From assembly GCA_029880265.1 (NCBI GenBank), contig JAOUOT010000016.1, forward strand, positions 1 through 64,000: a stretch of DNA of 64,000 nucleotides. The letters run 5' to 3'. This document shows positions 1 through 9,668 of the stretch, piece by piece. Below the pieces are notes generated by a model. That model made no database searches. It was not told where the DNA came from and saw nothing but the letters and a program-made list of their open reading frames with translations. This DNA comes from Spirochaetia bacterium. Lineage in GTDB: Bacteria > Spirochaetota > Leptospiria > Turneriellales > JAOUOS01. How positions within the stretch are numbered: the first letter of the stretch is position 1; each line of letters starts with the position of its first letter. Both the position numbers and the translations under genes were made by a program.

Positions 1-48
1 GCTAATGCCGCCGGGCGCATGGATGCGCATGAGGCGGCGCTTTTTTTG
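1..48 (+). terminator. Rho-independent terminator-like hairpin
   Basis: GCCGCC (7-12) pairs with GGCGGC (33-38), and inside it GCGCAT (15-20) pairs with ATGCGC (23-28). A run of seven T follows at 41-47. This is the classical stem plus U-tract layout for the plus strand, so it probably ends a gene lying left of the window. Confidence 0.7.
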
Positions 49-50
49 TT

Positions 51-103
51 ACTTTTTTTCTTTTTTACACCGCGTACCCGAAGGGTGAAAAAAGAAAAAA
101 AGT
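51..103. repeat. Long A/T inverted repeat
   Basis: A 16-nt arm of C and T (51-66) is perfectly complementary to 88-103. The match continues imperfectly through CACC (68-71) against GGTG (84-87). The transcript would fold into a long hairpin in either orientation. It sits directly behind the terminator at 1-48, and its role is unknown. Confidence 0.7.
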
Positions 104-172
104 AAGTTCTACGGGATGGGCGGTCAATGATTCTGTTACGGGTCGGTTTCACCGTTAAAGATTCATTCGCAA

Positions 173-194
173 ATTGTCGTGCATGCACGACAAT
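173..194. repeat. 22-bp perfect palindrome
   Basis: The half-site ATTGTCGTGCA is followed at once by its exact reverse complement. The palindrome abuts the stop codon of the minus-strand ORF at 196-708. No T-run follows on either strand, so a protein-binding or recombination site is as plausible as a terminator. Confidence 0.75.
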
Positions 195-195
195 A

Positions 196-708
196 TTAGG
201 TTTTACTATTAGATTTAATTAGCTTATTGAGTTCTTCTCGAAGTTCATCGTCATATTTAAACTCTAATTTTTTGAGATAATTAACTCGAACTTGCAACGG
301 CAATTTTTTTGTTTTTTCAGCCAATGTCTTAAAGTTTCTATAGCCAAGTTTGATTATTGTATCTGATTTAATATATTTTATATTATCCAGGATGAATTCA
401 AACATATTTGAAAGATCAATAAAAAATGAGCGGCTCAAACCAATATTTTCATTCTTAATGAAATCGTCTAGTGATCGATACTTATTCTTATATCTTTTTT
501 TACCGTGAAAATAATAACAATATGAAGCTGTAACTAAAGTATTCATTTTCATATTTAATACAGAACCGCGCAGTTTATCAATGCTTCTATTAAACTTAGC
601 TTCTGTAATTGAGTCATCATTTTCAATTTTTTGAAAATCTTCAATTATATTCTTGAATATTTTTACATTATTTTCAAGAGGAGAATTTTTATCTTCACCA
701 CCTGGCAT
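196..708 (-). CDS. Hypothetical protein, 170 aa
   Basis: I do not recognise this protein. It is soluble-looking, rich in Lys, Asn and Ile, and predicted helical, with no signal peptide or membrane segment. The gene is more AT-rich than most of its neighbours. It lies between a 22-bp palindrome at its 3' end and a truncated ORF6N gene divergent from its 5' end, which suggests an accessory or transferred segment. The start is an ATG at 708 with no strong ribosome binding site. A cargo gene of a decayed mobile element is possible, but nothing in the sequence proves it. Confidence 0.55.
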   Translation of the reverse strand: MPGGEDKNSPLENNVKIFKNIIEDFQKIENDDSITEAKFNRSIDKLRGSVLNMKMNTLVTASYCYYFHGKKRYKNKYRSLDDFIKNENIGLSRSFFIDLSNMFEFILDNIKYIKSDTIIKLGYRNFKTLAEKTKKLPLQVRVNYLKKLEFKYDDELREELNKLIKSNSKT

Positions 709-797
709 AATAGCTTATAAACAATCATAAAATTAATATTGGGTGTCAAGTAAAAGAAAACCTGCCTCAGGCAGAAAATATTATCGCGAAGAAGATT

Positions 798-1070
798 TTG
801 ACACTTCGCGGCAGGCGGGTGATGCTTGATCGAGATTTAGCCGTGCTTTATGAGGTTGAGACAAAGGTATTAAACCAGTCGGTTAAGAGAAATATTGAAA
901 GGTTTCCTGAAGATTTTATGTTTCAGCTCAATGAAGAAGAGTTTGAAAACTTGAAGTCACAAATTGTGACTTCAAGTTGGGGCGGCATTTGCATTGCTTC
1001 TTCAAATAATGCTTTATTCATAATAACAAGGTACCCCCTGCTATATGATAAAAAAATCTTTACCCTGTAA
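798..1070 (+). pseudogene. Truncated ORF6N-domain protein
   Basis: Residues 1-60 match the start of ORF6N (KilA-N-related) proteins, including [18 protein letters not shown] and the [13 protein letters not shown] stretch. These are usually phage- or island-borne DNA-binding proteins. The open frame extends upstream of the TTG at 798 and encodes the expected residues before the first one listed (around 741-797), so the true start is unclear. After TSSWGG the family normally continues with an LPYAFTEQGV-like block. Here the frame reads unrelated residues and stops at 90 aa, so the gene appears truncated or recombined. It is probably a remnant of a mobile element. Confidence 0.7.
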
Positions 1071-1103
1071 GCGGGTTTTCTTCACTTTATTTTAATATCA
1101 ATC

Positions 1104-2528
1104 ATGTTTATAAAGAAATCTGACAAAATACATATTCATTTTGCTGGCATTTGCGGTACGGCAATGGCTTCTGCCGCGGTAATGCTTAAAAAAGCAGGTC
1201 ATACGGTTACCGGTTCAGACGTGAATTTTTACCCTCCTATGGGAGATTACTTGAAAGAAAATAACATAAAGACTTTTAAGGGTTACTCGGCCGAAAATTT
1301 GAAAAGAAAGCCCGATCTCGCGGTTATCGGCAACGCGCTTTCAAGAGATAACGTAGAGGCAGAAGTTATTCTCAAGGAAAATATATTTTTTCTTTCGCTT
1401 GCCGAGCTTATACGCTTCTTTTTTTTAAAAGACGCAAGAACGCTTGTGGTATCGGGTACGCACGGCAAAAGCACGACAACGGCGCTTGCAAGCTGGGTTT
1501 TTAATTATTGCGGCCAAAAACCTGGATATCTGTTTGCCGCTATTTCAAATAATTTTAAAGACAGCGGACGCATGGCCCATAAAGACGGTATTTTTATTAT
1601 AGAAGGCGACGAATATGACAACGCCTTTTTTGACAAGCGTTCCAAGTTTTTACAGTATATGCCGCATTATTTAATCATAAACAATATTGAATATGATCAC
1701 AGCGATATTTTTAATTCTATTGACGAAATACTTTTAAGCTTCAGGCGCCTCGCGGCATTGGTTCCCGAAAACGGATTTATTCTCGCCAACGCCGACGATA
1801 AAAACGTAAGAAACGTTGTAAAAAACGCGCGATGCCGCTTATTGACGTTCGGCAAATCAAAAAAGTCAGATTTTAGACTTTCAAAATATTTTGAAAAATC
1901 CGATGGAACCGTTTTTAACATTGAGCATGCCGGCAAAACATATACCGACATTTTTCTGCCCCTTGCAGGCGAGAAAAACGCGCTAAACGCGCTGGCGACT
2001 TTTGCCGCGGGTCAAACTCTCGGCCTAAAACCATCCGCTATATTTGAGGCTTTTCAGTCGTTTAAGGGTTTAAAAAGACGGCTTGAAAAATTTGCGCAAA
2101 AAAATGAAATTATTTTTTATGACGATTTCGCGCATCATCCTACTTCGATAAAAGCTGTTATTGAGTCGCTTAAAAACCGTCATAAAAATTCAAGAGTAGT
2201 CGCCGTTTTAGAGCCAAGAAGCAATACGATGGTAAAAAAAATCATGCAGAATGATTTATACGCGGCGCTTCAAAAGGCCGATGTAATTATCATAGGAGAG
2301 ATCTATCGCAAAGAAAAAATACATCCGAAAGAAAGAATTGATGTGAGGTCTCTCATAAAAAAACTCAGCCTTAACGGCAAAGAGGCATATCATATTGAAA
2401 ACATAAACAATATTGCTTCTAAAATCATGACGTTGACAAAGCCAAAAGACATTGTTCTTTTAATGAGCAACGGAAGTTTTGGGGGGCTGAGAAATATAAT
2501 GCAAGAAAAATCAAGGGAAGGCAAATGA
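1104..2528 (+). CDS. mpl: UDP-MurNAc:L-Ala-gamma-D-Glu-mDAP ligase
   Basis: Mpl attaches the recycled tripeptide L-Ala-gamma-D-Glu-meso-DAP to UDP-N-acetylmuramate in the cytoplasm, bypassing the stepwise Mur ligases. The N-terminal Rossmann part carries HFAGICGTAMAS (13-24). The Mur P-loop GTHGKSTTT is at 118-126, an EGDEYDNAF block follows, and the C-terminal domain has a DDFAHHPTS motif. These features and the 474-aa length fit Mpl better than MurC. The gene overlaps the next one by 4 bp (ATGA), so the two are probably translationally coupled. That neighbour is a peptidoglycan peptidase-like protein, which fits wall recycling. A meso-DAP wall is implied. Confidence 0.9.
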   Translation: MFIKKSDKIHIHFAGICGTAMASAAVMLKKAGHTVTGSDVNFYPPMGDYLKENNIKTFKGYSAENLKRKPDLAVIGNALSRDNVEAEVILKENIFFLSLAELIRFFFLKDARTLVVSGTHGKSTTTALASWVFNYCGQKPGYLFAAISNNFKDSGRMAHKDGIFIIEGDEYDNAFFDKRSKFLQYMPHYLIINNIEYDHSDIFNSIDEILLSFRRLAALVPENGFILANADDKNVRNVVKNARCRLLTFGKSKKSDFRLSKYFEKSDGTVFNIEHAGKTYTDIFLPLAGEKNALNALATFAAGQTLGLKPSAIFEAFQSFKGLKRRLEKFAQKNEIIFYDDFAHHPTSIKAVIESLKNRHKNSRVVAVLEPRSNTMVKKIMQNDLYAALQKADVIIIGEIYRKEKIHPKERIDVRSLIKKLSLNGKEAYHIENINNIASKIMTLTKPKDIVLLMSNGSFGGLRNIMQEKSREGK

Positions 2529-3334
2529 GAATTACGCTTGCGATTTTACTTGTCTTATCGCTGGCGGCGGGCCATTGGTATCATAATTATGATTTACAAG
2601 AGAAAAAGAAGAGTTATTCGAAAGAAATCAATTCTCACTTAGATAAAATTTATCATATTGAAAAAGACTTTATAGCAAATCTGCCTATTTATGAAGATTA
2701 CGGCACGGCAAAAAAAGAAAAAGAGCTTAGAAAATATCTGTTACCCCATCACATACAAGCGGCGAAAAAATCGGCTTTCGGCCCGGTAAATGACGTCGAG
2801 CATATCAAAAAACTTGTCGGCGAAAATAAACTGGCAAAAATTGAAGCCGATAAAGATGCTCTTTTTTTCTTTTATAACGTTCCCGACAGCGGCAAATATT
2901 TGACCCTGAAAGCGGCTGACGGTTTAAAAATGATTGCCTATCATTTTCAGGAAATTTTGAGAAAAAAGGCCGATCTACCCGAAGTCAAACTGGCCGTCTC
3001 TTCAATGCTTCGCACCAAAGAATATCATTCAAAATTAAAAACATCGAACGAAAACGCCGCCTATATTTCAAGCCACAGCTACGGCGTAAGTTTTGACTTG
3101 TTTTACGACGATTATTTTATAAATTTTCCCGAGCCCCAAAAAACAGAAGACGGCTTCTCAAATGAAATTATCGATCGCCTGAATTATCGTTTCGGTTTTC
3201 TTGCTGGCGACGCTTTAAGGCGGCAGTTAAAAAGCATGCTGATGGAAACATTGATAGAACTTCAAGCCGAAGGCAAGATTTACGCGATTATTGAAAAAAA
3301 CCAGAGATGCTTTCATGTCACCGTCTTAAAATAA
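2525..3334 (+). CDS. M15-like (DUF5715) peptidoglycan peptidase
   Basis: The protein starts with an uncleaved-looking signal anchor (about residues 1-20), so it should act in the periplasm. The C-terminal half has an SSHSYGVSFDL motif, which matches the zinc-ligand pattern H..G...D of M15/LAS carboxypeptidases. Near the end is CFHVTV, the second His cluster. This is the arrangement of DUF5715 proteins, which are predicted to cut the D-Ala peptide or cross-link. It overlaps mpl by 4 bp, supporting a peptidoglycan recycling operon. The exact bond cut cannot be read from sequence. Confidence 0.7.
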   Translation: MRITLAILLVLSLAAGHWYHNYDLQEKKKSYSKEINSHLDKIYHIEKDFIANLPIYEDYGTAKKEKELRKYLLPHHIQAAKKSAFGPVNDVEHIKKLVGENKLAKIEADKDALFFFYNVPDSGKYLTLKAADGLKMIAYHFQEILRKKADLPEVKLAVSSMLRTKEYHSKLKTSNENAAYISSHSYGVSFDLFYDDYFINFPEPQKTEDGFSNEIIDRLNYRFGFLAGDALRRQLKSMLMETLIELQAEGKIYAIIEKNQRCFHVTVLK

Positions 3335-3345
3335 ATTGTCCATTA

Positions 3346-3867
3346 ATGATAAATATATCAAAACAAAAAATAAGATATTATACGATTAGAAAAATAAAAA
3401 CTCCTCTGGGCATTATGACGGCCGGGGCCGTAAAAGAGGGCGTCTGTCTGCTTGAATTTGCCGAAGAATTTGAAAAAGAAAAAACAGACGGATGTCTAAT
3501 CGGCGAAAAGATCAATGATGAAAAAATAAGCGCCCATTTTGAAGCTTTAGGCTCTCAGCTTTCAGAATATTTTAACGGCAAAAGAAAAAAGTTCAGCCTG
3601 CCTTTGGTCTTAAACGGCACAGAATTTCAGATGCGGGCATGGCATACGCTTTTAAGAGTTCCTTACGGCGAAACCATCTCTTATGAAAAGCAGGCGGCGC
3701 TAATGAAAAACCCGAAAGCCGTAAGAGCCGCCGCTAACGCGAACGCCGCCAATAAAATTGGCATTATTATACCCTGCCATAGAGTCATCGCTAAAAACGG
3801 CGGTCTGGCCGGTTATGCCGCAGGCATTGAAAAAAAAGAATATCTTTTGAATCTAGAAAAAATATAA
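3346..3867 (+). CDS. ogt: Methylated-DNA-protein cysteine methyltransferase
   Basis: This is a suicide DNA repair protein that moves the methyl group from O6-methylguanine to its own cysteine. The active-site block IIPCHRVIAKNGGLAGYAAG sits close to the C-terminus, with the helix-turn-helix region (RVPYGETISYEKQA) before it. The frame is open from an ATG at 3307 that overlaps the previous gene. I prefer the ATG at 3346 because the fold begins just after it and the length then fits the family. It follows the M15-like gene by 11 bp and is probably co-transcribed. No Ada regulatory domain is present. Confidence 0.9.
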   Translation: MINISKQKIRYYTIRKIKTPLGIMTAGAVKEGVCLLEFAEEFEKEKTDGCLIGEKINDEKISAHFEALGSQLSEYFNGKRKKFSLPLVLNGTEFQMRAWHTLLRVPYGETISYEKQAALMKNPKAVRAAANANAANKIGIIIPCHRVIAKNGGLAGYAAGIEKKEYLLNLEKI

Positions 3868-3898
3868 GTCTATGCACGAGCAGATGTTTTCTACTGAA

Positions 3899-3963
3899 GC
3901 CACAGAGAACTCAGAGTTTTGAAGTTATTATGAAATCTGTGTGACCTCTGTGCGCTCTGTGCC
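3899..3963. repeat. Imperfect inverted repeat of CTCTGTG units
   Basis: The left arm GCCACAGAGAACTCAGAG (3899-3916) matches the reverse complement of 3946-3963 at 14 of 18 positions. The right side also contains TCTGTG three times at about 10-bp spacing. The intergenic stretch between ogt and xth (186 bp) otherwise shows nothing. It may be a dispersed intergenic repeat. Confidence 0.55.
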
Positions 3964-4053
3964 CTTTTGCTGGCTATGTATAGGCGACTCTACCCCCTAA
4001 AAAAGATTCTTTACGAGCGAATTGCCGAATAACTTATATCAAACCAAATACGT

Positions 4054-4833
4054 ATGAAAATCATAAGCTGGAACGTAAACGGAATCAGGGCGGTCGAAAG
4101 AAAAAAAGATCTGCAAAGTTTCATAAAAAATGAAAATCCCGATTTATTTTTTATTCAAGAGACAAAGGCAAAGCCAGAGCAGCTTTCAAGTTATTTAACC
4201 GAAAACGAAGATTATTTTCAGCATTATCATTCGGCTGAGCGCGCGGGTTATTCGGGAACGGGGGTCTGGCTTTCTAAAAAAACATTTTCTGAAAATTATA
4301 AAATTCATACCGGTATGCCCGGGTGGAACGACAACGAAGGAAGAGTTCTTCAGGTCGAATACAATAACTTAGATTTTTTTGGAATTTATTTTCCCAACGG
4401 AGGGAAAAGCCAAGACGCGTGGCTTGATAAGCTAAAATTTTACGACCATTTTTTAAAACATGTCAATACGAAAAAAAAATCGGGAAGAAACATCATTTGG
4501 ACCGGCGATTTGAATGTGGCGCATAATGAATTAGACCTGGCGCGGCCCAAAGAAAACGAGGGCAATATCGGGTTTAGACCCGAAGAAAGAGCATGGGTAG
4601 ATAAGGTCGAATCTAGCGGATGGATTGATATTTTCAGAAAAACTTATCCCGATAAAATAAGCTATACATGGTGGTCCCTTCAGACCCGCGCCAGAGAGAG
4701 AAATATTGGCTGGCGCATTGATTATTTTATGACAGACGCAGCTTTACTTAAAAAACTTAAAGCAATAAATCATCTTGAAAACCAGATGGGCTCTGATCAT
4801 TGTCCCGTTTTATTAGAAATCGATATTTTATAA
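4054..4833 (+). CDS. xth: Exodeoxyribonuclease III family AP endonuclease
   Basis: Base-excision repair enzyme that incises 5' of abasic sites and trims 3' ends. All signature residues are visible: the N7 region (WNVNGIR), the metal ligand E36 in IQETK, D152 and N154 in GDLNVAH, and the terminal SDHCP with D248/H249. The WWSLQTRARERNIGWRIDYF stretch is typical of ExoIII/ExoA. The 259-aa length is normal. Its 3' end overlaps the convergent MgtC-like gene by 6 bp. A Mg-dependent cytoplasmic enzyme is expected. Confidence 0.92.
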   Translation: MKIISWNVNGIRAVERKKDLQSFIKNENPDLFFIQETKAKPEQLSSYLTENEDYFQHYHSAERAGYSGTGVWLSKKTFSENYKIHTGMPGWNDNEGRVLQVEYNNLDFFGIYFPNGGKSQDAWLDKLKFYDHFLKHVNTKKKSGRNIIWTGDLNVAHNELDLARPKENEGNIGFRPEERAWVDKVESSGWIDIFRKTYPDKISYTWWSLQTRARERNIGWRIDYFMTDAALLKKLKAINHLENQMGSDHCPVLLEIDIL

Positions 4834-6129
4834 CGCAATCGCAAGGGTAATAAAACCTAAAATCAACATGCATAAAAACCCGGGAAAGACAAGCATTGAA
4901 AACTGGCGCGGGGCCAGAACCACAACCAGTATTCCTTTAGCGAGAGTATTGGCGGCTCCCGCTAAATAAGCGGCAATTGCAGCCGTATTTAACGGCATAT
5001 TTTCGGCCGCCGATTTTGCCATACTTATCGTAATGGCGTCAACGTCGGTTAAGCCCGATAAAAAACCCACCGCGTAAGCTCCCCAATCGCCGAAAGTAGC
5101 ATGACCTAAATAAGAAAGAATTCGAATAGCCAGGTATAAAGACCCAAAAAGTATGCCGTCTTTAAGTTTCATCGGGTTTTCAGTGATTATGGGCTGCGGA
5201 CTCTTATCTGGCTGTTTTTTTACTTTGAAGTACAGATAGACGATATAAAAAAATCCGCCTGCAAAAAAACCCGATAACGGCCAAAATAATACTTTTGCCA
5301 GGGGCATATGAAATATAGCGGCCTCTAACAGCATACGGGGTATCATGATCATGCTGGCGATAATAATGCCCATCGCTAAAAATATTGATTTTGTTATTTT
5401 TTGCGAGCGTCTGGCGTAATCCATCGCGACGGCCGTACTGCTGACCAGCCCTCCCGCGAAGGCTGTAAACAGAGTACCCCTGCTGGTTCCCATTAATCGA
5501 TTAATTACATAACCAAAAAAACCGATTCCCGCGACAAGAACCACAACCAGCCAAATTTCATAGGGATTAATCAAAGTCTTGGGAAAATCTGGCGCTAAAT
5601 CCCAAATTTTCTCGGGTATGGGGAGTTTTGACGGCAAAAGAGGCAATACCACAAGCGAGATTACCGCAAATTTCGTGGCAATAACAAGTTCTTCTTCTTT
5701 GACCTGCCTTACCCAGCTTCTTACCGCAGGCTTTGCCGAAAGCAGGGTAACTGTAATGACCATTATAAAAGCCGAAGCGAGTACTTCTCCTATGGCGCAT
5801 AGGCCGCCCAGCAAGAAAGTAATGATAAAGGCAATTTCGGTGGTTATTCCCAGCGAGTTTTTTTCTTTATAGTGGCTTACTAAAATCAATAAGCCGACAA
5901 CCAGCAACGAAACAGGAAAAACCCAATTATACCCTTTGCTATAAAAACTAACCGATAAAAATCCCAATACCGAGGCAAGGGGAAAGGTTCGCGCTCCGCC
6001 AAAAGTTCTTTTTCTATTTTGGTCTTTATTTTCGGCTTCTTCTTTTCTGGTTTCATGCTCTCTTTCAATGCCTACGGCCGCCCCAATAAAAACCGCGAAT
6101 ATTAAATTATAGTAATTTTGCGTTTCCAT
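4828..6129 (-). CDS. MgtC/SapB-DUF4010 membrane protein
   Basis: Polytopic inner-membrane protein. The N-terminal third has the MgtC/SapB signature (AAVGIEREHE, then a soluble loop with GGARTFPLASVLGF). The C-terminal two thirds are DUF4010, with the GGLVSSTAVAMDYAR and GFLSGLTDVDAITISMA motifs. About twelve hydrophobic segments are visible. MgtC proteins are linked to growth at low magnesium and to inhibition of the ATP synthase, but this two-domain form is not a proven transporter. It begins 14 bp after lpxI and is probably co-transcribed with it. Confidence 0.8.
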   Translation of the reverse strand: METQNYYNLIFAVFIGAAVGIEREHETRKEEAENKDQNRKRTFGGARTFPLASVLGFLSVSFYSKGYNWVFPVSLLVVGLLILVSHYKEKNSLGITTEIAFIITFLLGGLCAIGEVLASAFIMVITVTLLSAKPAVRSWVRQVKEEELVIATKFAVISLVVLPLLPSKLPIPEKIWDLAPDFPKTLINPYEIWLVVVLVAGIGFFGYVINRLMGTSRGTLFTAFAGGLVSSTAVAMDYARRSQKITKSIFLAMGIIIASMIMIPRMLLEAAIFHMPLAKVLFWPLSGFFAGGFFYIVYLYFKVKKQPDKSPQPIITENPMKLKDGILFGSLYLAIRILSYLGHATFGDWGAYAVGFLSGLTDVDAITISMAKSAAENMPLNTAAIAAYLAGAANTLAKGILVVVLAPRQFSMLVFPGFLCMLILGFITLAIAL

Positions 6130-6143
6130 TTGTTAAAATCTAT

Positions 6144-6986
6144 TTATAATTTACTAGGCGCAGACGTTCCGGCCAAAATTAGTTGAAGTTCGTTTGCTTT
6201 TTTTATGACGCTTTCAGGGGTTACAATAAGGGTTTTTCCCGCTTCAAAGGCCAATGCGTGGGCTCCGTTTTTTTTAATGGTTTCAAGAGTCTGAACGCCA
6301 ATCGCCGGCACGTCAAATCTCGCGTCTTGTTTCGCTTTCTCTGCCTTACAGACAACCGCTCCTTTGTTTCGCGAGAGCCTGCCGCCTCGTTTAATGCATT
6401 CGTCGGTGCCTTCAATAGCTTCAACCGCCAGAACCGATTCAAACCGAACGACAACGGTTTGCCCGATATCAAGCTGGCCCATTTTCTTGGCGTAATACAT
6501 GCCGTATTTAATATCTTTTAGATCTTGAGCCGACGGTTTTTTCTTTGAATATACGCCTTCGGGCAAGAATAAATCTTTTAAAAAATAGTCTTGGGGCAGA
6601 ATATCGACGCCGTTTTTCTTTAACTCGTCGGCCAGGGCAAAAAATATTGTATCGTCGTTGCGATTTATTAATTTTCGAAGCATCCAGAGGGTTTTTAAAT
6701 CAAATTTTAAATCTTTAAATAAATGTTCTTTTGTAATCTTGCCAATCATTACAAGATGAGTTATGCCGTCTTTTTTAAATTGTTTAATAGCTTTGCCCAC
6801 CTGCGTAATGGTTACCGGTTTTGAAATTGTTCTTAAATGCAAATTATGTTTTTTATTTGAAAAATCTTCTTCTTCAACTGCGTAAATAACGGTTTCTACG
6901 TTTTGTTTTATCGCACTGTCTGCCGTTAAAGCCGGAAGAATTCCCGACCCTGCAATAATCCCCAGTTTTTTTATTTTCATTTTCAA
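6144..6986 (-). CDS. lpxI: UDP-2,3-diacylglucosamine diphosphatase LpxI
   Basis: LpxI hydrolyses UDP-2,3-diacylglucosamine to lipid X and UMP, the fourth step of lipid A synthesis, and replaces the unrelated LpxH in some lineages. Evidence is the N-terminal LGIIAGSGILPALTA stretch and the family's C-terminal block. In that block the KAEKAKQDARFDVPAIG region supplies conserved Asp/Arg residues and is followed by QTLE. Length is 280 aa against about 270 for known LpxI. With kdsB at 58713 it implies a lipid A/Kdo outer membrane. It leads a two-gene minus-strand unit with the MgtC-like gene. Confidence 0.9.
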   Translation of the reverse strand: MKMKIKKLGIIAGSGILPALTADSAIKQNVETVIYAVEEEDFSNKKHNLHLRTISKPVTITQVGKAIKQFKKDGITHLVMIGKITKEHLFKDLKFDLKTLWMLRKLINRNDDTIFFALADELKKNGVDILPQDYFLKDLFLPEGVYSKKKPSAQDLKDIKYGMYYAKKMGQLDIGQTVVVRFESVLAVEAIEGTDECIKRGGRLSRNKGAVVCKAEKAKQDARFDVPAIGVQTLETIKKNGAHALAFEAGKTLIVTPESVIKKANELQLILAGTSAPSKL

Positions 6987-7054
6987 GGAAAATAATTGTT
7001 ATTGATGCATATAGACAATCATATTTTATTTAGGCAAGAAATTTTTAATGAAAT

Positions 7055-7074
7055 GCGGGGTATGGCGGGGTATG
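7055..7074. repeat. Tandem 10-bp duplication
   Basis: GCGGGGTATG occurs twice in direct tandem between lpxI and the tRNA gene. It is a short GC-rich island in an AT-rich spacer, and I see no coding explanation for it. Confidence 0.7.
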
Positions 7075-7209
7075 AATGAGGCCTTTCGCGTAATCGAAGC
7101 TGCCCGCAAGCCTAAGCTTTCAGCTATTGCCTGAAAATCGTATCGAGGGGCCATTCTCAAAAAGTGATTGCCAATGCGTTTCAAAATCTAAAAAGAGAAT
7201 TGCGCTATG

Positions 7210-7282
7210 GGGGGCGTAGCTCAGTTGGGAGAGCGTTACAATGGCATTGTAAAGGTCAGGGGTTCGATTCCCCTCGCCTCCA
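7210..7282 (+). tRNA. tRNA-Ala (anticodon GGC)
   Basis: A full cloverleaf can be drawn. The acceptor stem 7210-7216 pairs with 7275-7281 with one G-T. The D stem is GCTC/GAGC, and the anticodon stem TTACA/TGTAA holds the loop ATGGCAT (anticodon GGC). The T arm is AGGGG-TTCGATT-CCCCT. The discriminator is A at 7282. CCA is not encoded, so a CCA-adding enzyme must finish it. It lies 32 bp upstream of gap. Confidence 0.95.
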
Positions 7283-7299
7283 AAAAATAAAAACATTAA

Positions 7300-8322
<1,023 letters not shown>

Positions 8323-8331
8323 ATCGTCATA

Positions 8332-9060
8332 ATGCAAGAAAAAACATCTGAAGCCGCAAAGCTGTTAAAGGCGTCAAGGCATCCTGTTTTTTTAAGCGGC
8401 GCTGGTATTTCAGCAGAAAGCGGCATTCCTACTTTTAGGGGCGAAGACGGCTTGTGGAAGAACTACCGCGCCGAAGAGCTGGCTACGGCCCATGCATTTC
8501 AAAGAGATCCTAAACTTGTCTGGCAATGGTATAACTGGCGAAGACAGATAATATCAGAAAAAAAACCAAATGCGGCGCACTATGGGGTCGTAAAACTGCA
8601 AAAATTAATACCCCAGATGCCAATAATCACCCAAAATGTAGACGGTTTTCATAAAAAGGCCGGGGCCAAAAATGTTATAGAGATGCACGGCAATATTTTT
8701 GAAACATTCTGTTTTTCATGCCGCGCATATTCTGATGCCGATACGACGACAGAAGAAGTACAAAAATGCGGCGTATGTAAATCGGGTCTTTTGCGGCCAG
8801 GGGTCGTCTGGTTTGGCGAAGCGCTGCCGGTCAACGCAATGCAGCAAATAAGCATTGAACTTCAAAAAGCTGATCTGATTTTGGTTGTAGGAACCTCGGG
8901 CCAGGTTTATCCGGCTGCCGGTTTTGCCTCGGTTGTTCAATCAAAAGGGGGCAAAAGCATTGAGATAAATATAGAACAGCCTGTTAATGTCGATTTAGGC
9001 TTAACGGGAAAAGCCGGCGAACTGCTTCCTCAGATTGTTGAAGAGTATATGAAGCTTTAA
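8332..9060 (+). CDS. cobB: NAD-dependent protein deacylase (sirtuin, SIRT5-like)
   Basis: Removes acyl groups from lysines using NAD+. The NAD-binding GAGISAESGIPTFRG (23-37), TQNVDGFH (100-107) and catalytic His119 in EMHGN are present. A CxxC...CxxC zinc knuckle follows. Tyr67 and Arg70 (YNWR) form the YxxR pair that in class III sirtuins recognises negatively charged succinyl or malonyl groups, so desuccinylase activity is likely. It starts 9 bp after gap, suggesting co-transcription. Acting on glycolytic enzymes would fit that position but is an inference. Confidence 0.92.
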   Translation: MQEKTSEAAKLLKASRHPVFLSGAGISAESGIPTFRGEDGLWKNYRAEELATAHAFQRDPKLVWQWYNWRRQIISEKKPNAAHYGVVKLQKLIPQMPIITQNVDGFHKKAGAKNVIEMHGNIFETFCFSCRAYSDADTTTEEVQKCGVCKSGLLRPGVVWFGEALPVNAMQQISIELQKADLILVVGTSGQVYPAAGFASVVQSKGGKSIEINIEQPVNVDLGLTGKAGELLPQIVEEYMKL

Positions 9061-9067
9061 TATTTTT

Positions 9068-9607
9068 ATGAAAGATGAGCCTGCAGAAAACGACTTTTCT
9101 TCAGAAGAAAAAGCCGGATGGATTAAGCATAAATACTTAATCTTCAAAAAGACAATAATAAATCTTCTCACAACGGGTCTTACGCCATCTCGTCTGGCTT
9201 TAGGAATTACAGTAGGTTTTGCCGCAGGTACCTTTCCTATTTTGGGTACCCATACTATATTGGGAATTATCTTTGCCTTTTTACTGCGATTAAATCAAGC
9301 GGCTGTTTATGCGGGTATCTGGATCTCTTTTCCCGCTTTTGTTGCGCTGCTTCTGCCTTTTTTAAGAGTAGGCGAATTTATTACGTTTTCTGAAAAACTA
9401 AGATGGAACGAATTTTATTCAAATTTTTTGATTATGGTCGAGAATTGGGATAATTTTTTTCATGTTTTAAATATCTATAGCCATTCTATTTGGCACATGA
9501 TTATAGGATGGGTTTTAATTCTCGTTGTTATATCGGCTCCGATTTATTTTCTCTCTTATTACCTGTTTTTACAATTCAGTAAAAAAGGCATAAAAAATCC
9601 CGAATAA
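9068..9607 (+). CDS. DUF2062 membrane protein
   Basis: Small inner-membrane protein of 179 aa. The DUF2062 core is recognisable in SRLALGITVGFAAGTFPILG followed by THTILG and the FLLRLNQAA turn. Three to four hydrophobic helices are visible, with a final helix near residues 150-170. Family members often sit beside lipid or glycosyltransferase genes, but no biochemical role is established. It starts 7 bp after cobB, so gap, cobB and this gene may be one transcript. Confidence 0.8.
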   Translation: MKDEPAENDFSSEEKAGWIKHKYLIFKKTIINLLTTGLTPSRLALGITVGFAAGTFPILGTHTILGIIFAFLLRLNQAAVYAGIWISFPAFVALLLPFLRVGEFITFSEKLRWNEFYSNFLIMVENWDNFFHVLNIYSHSIWHMIIGWVLILVVISAPIYFLSYYLFLQFSKKGIKNPE

Positions 9608-9668
9608 AGACGATAAAATTTGCTTTAATTCGTCTCAATGATTATTCTGTCATAAGAATTAAATTGTT

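Noticed and set aside
1-1070. Complete prophage or integrative element
   Set aside because: Only one orphan ORF and one truncated ORF6N gene are present. No integrase, capsid or attachment repeat pair is visible.
5567-5872. ORFs inside the MgtC-like gene on both strands
   Set aside because: They lie wholly within a real gene with clear family motifs, have low-complexity or basic products and no ribosome binding sites.
4828-6129. Calling the MgtC-like protein a magnesium transporter
   Set aside because: MgtC-domain proteins are not established transporters, and DUF4010 has no defined substrate.
6183-6521. Plus-strand ORF opposite lpxI
   Set aside because: It mirrors the well-supported lpxI frame and has no ribosome binding site or family match.
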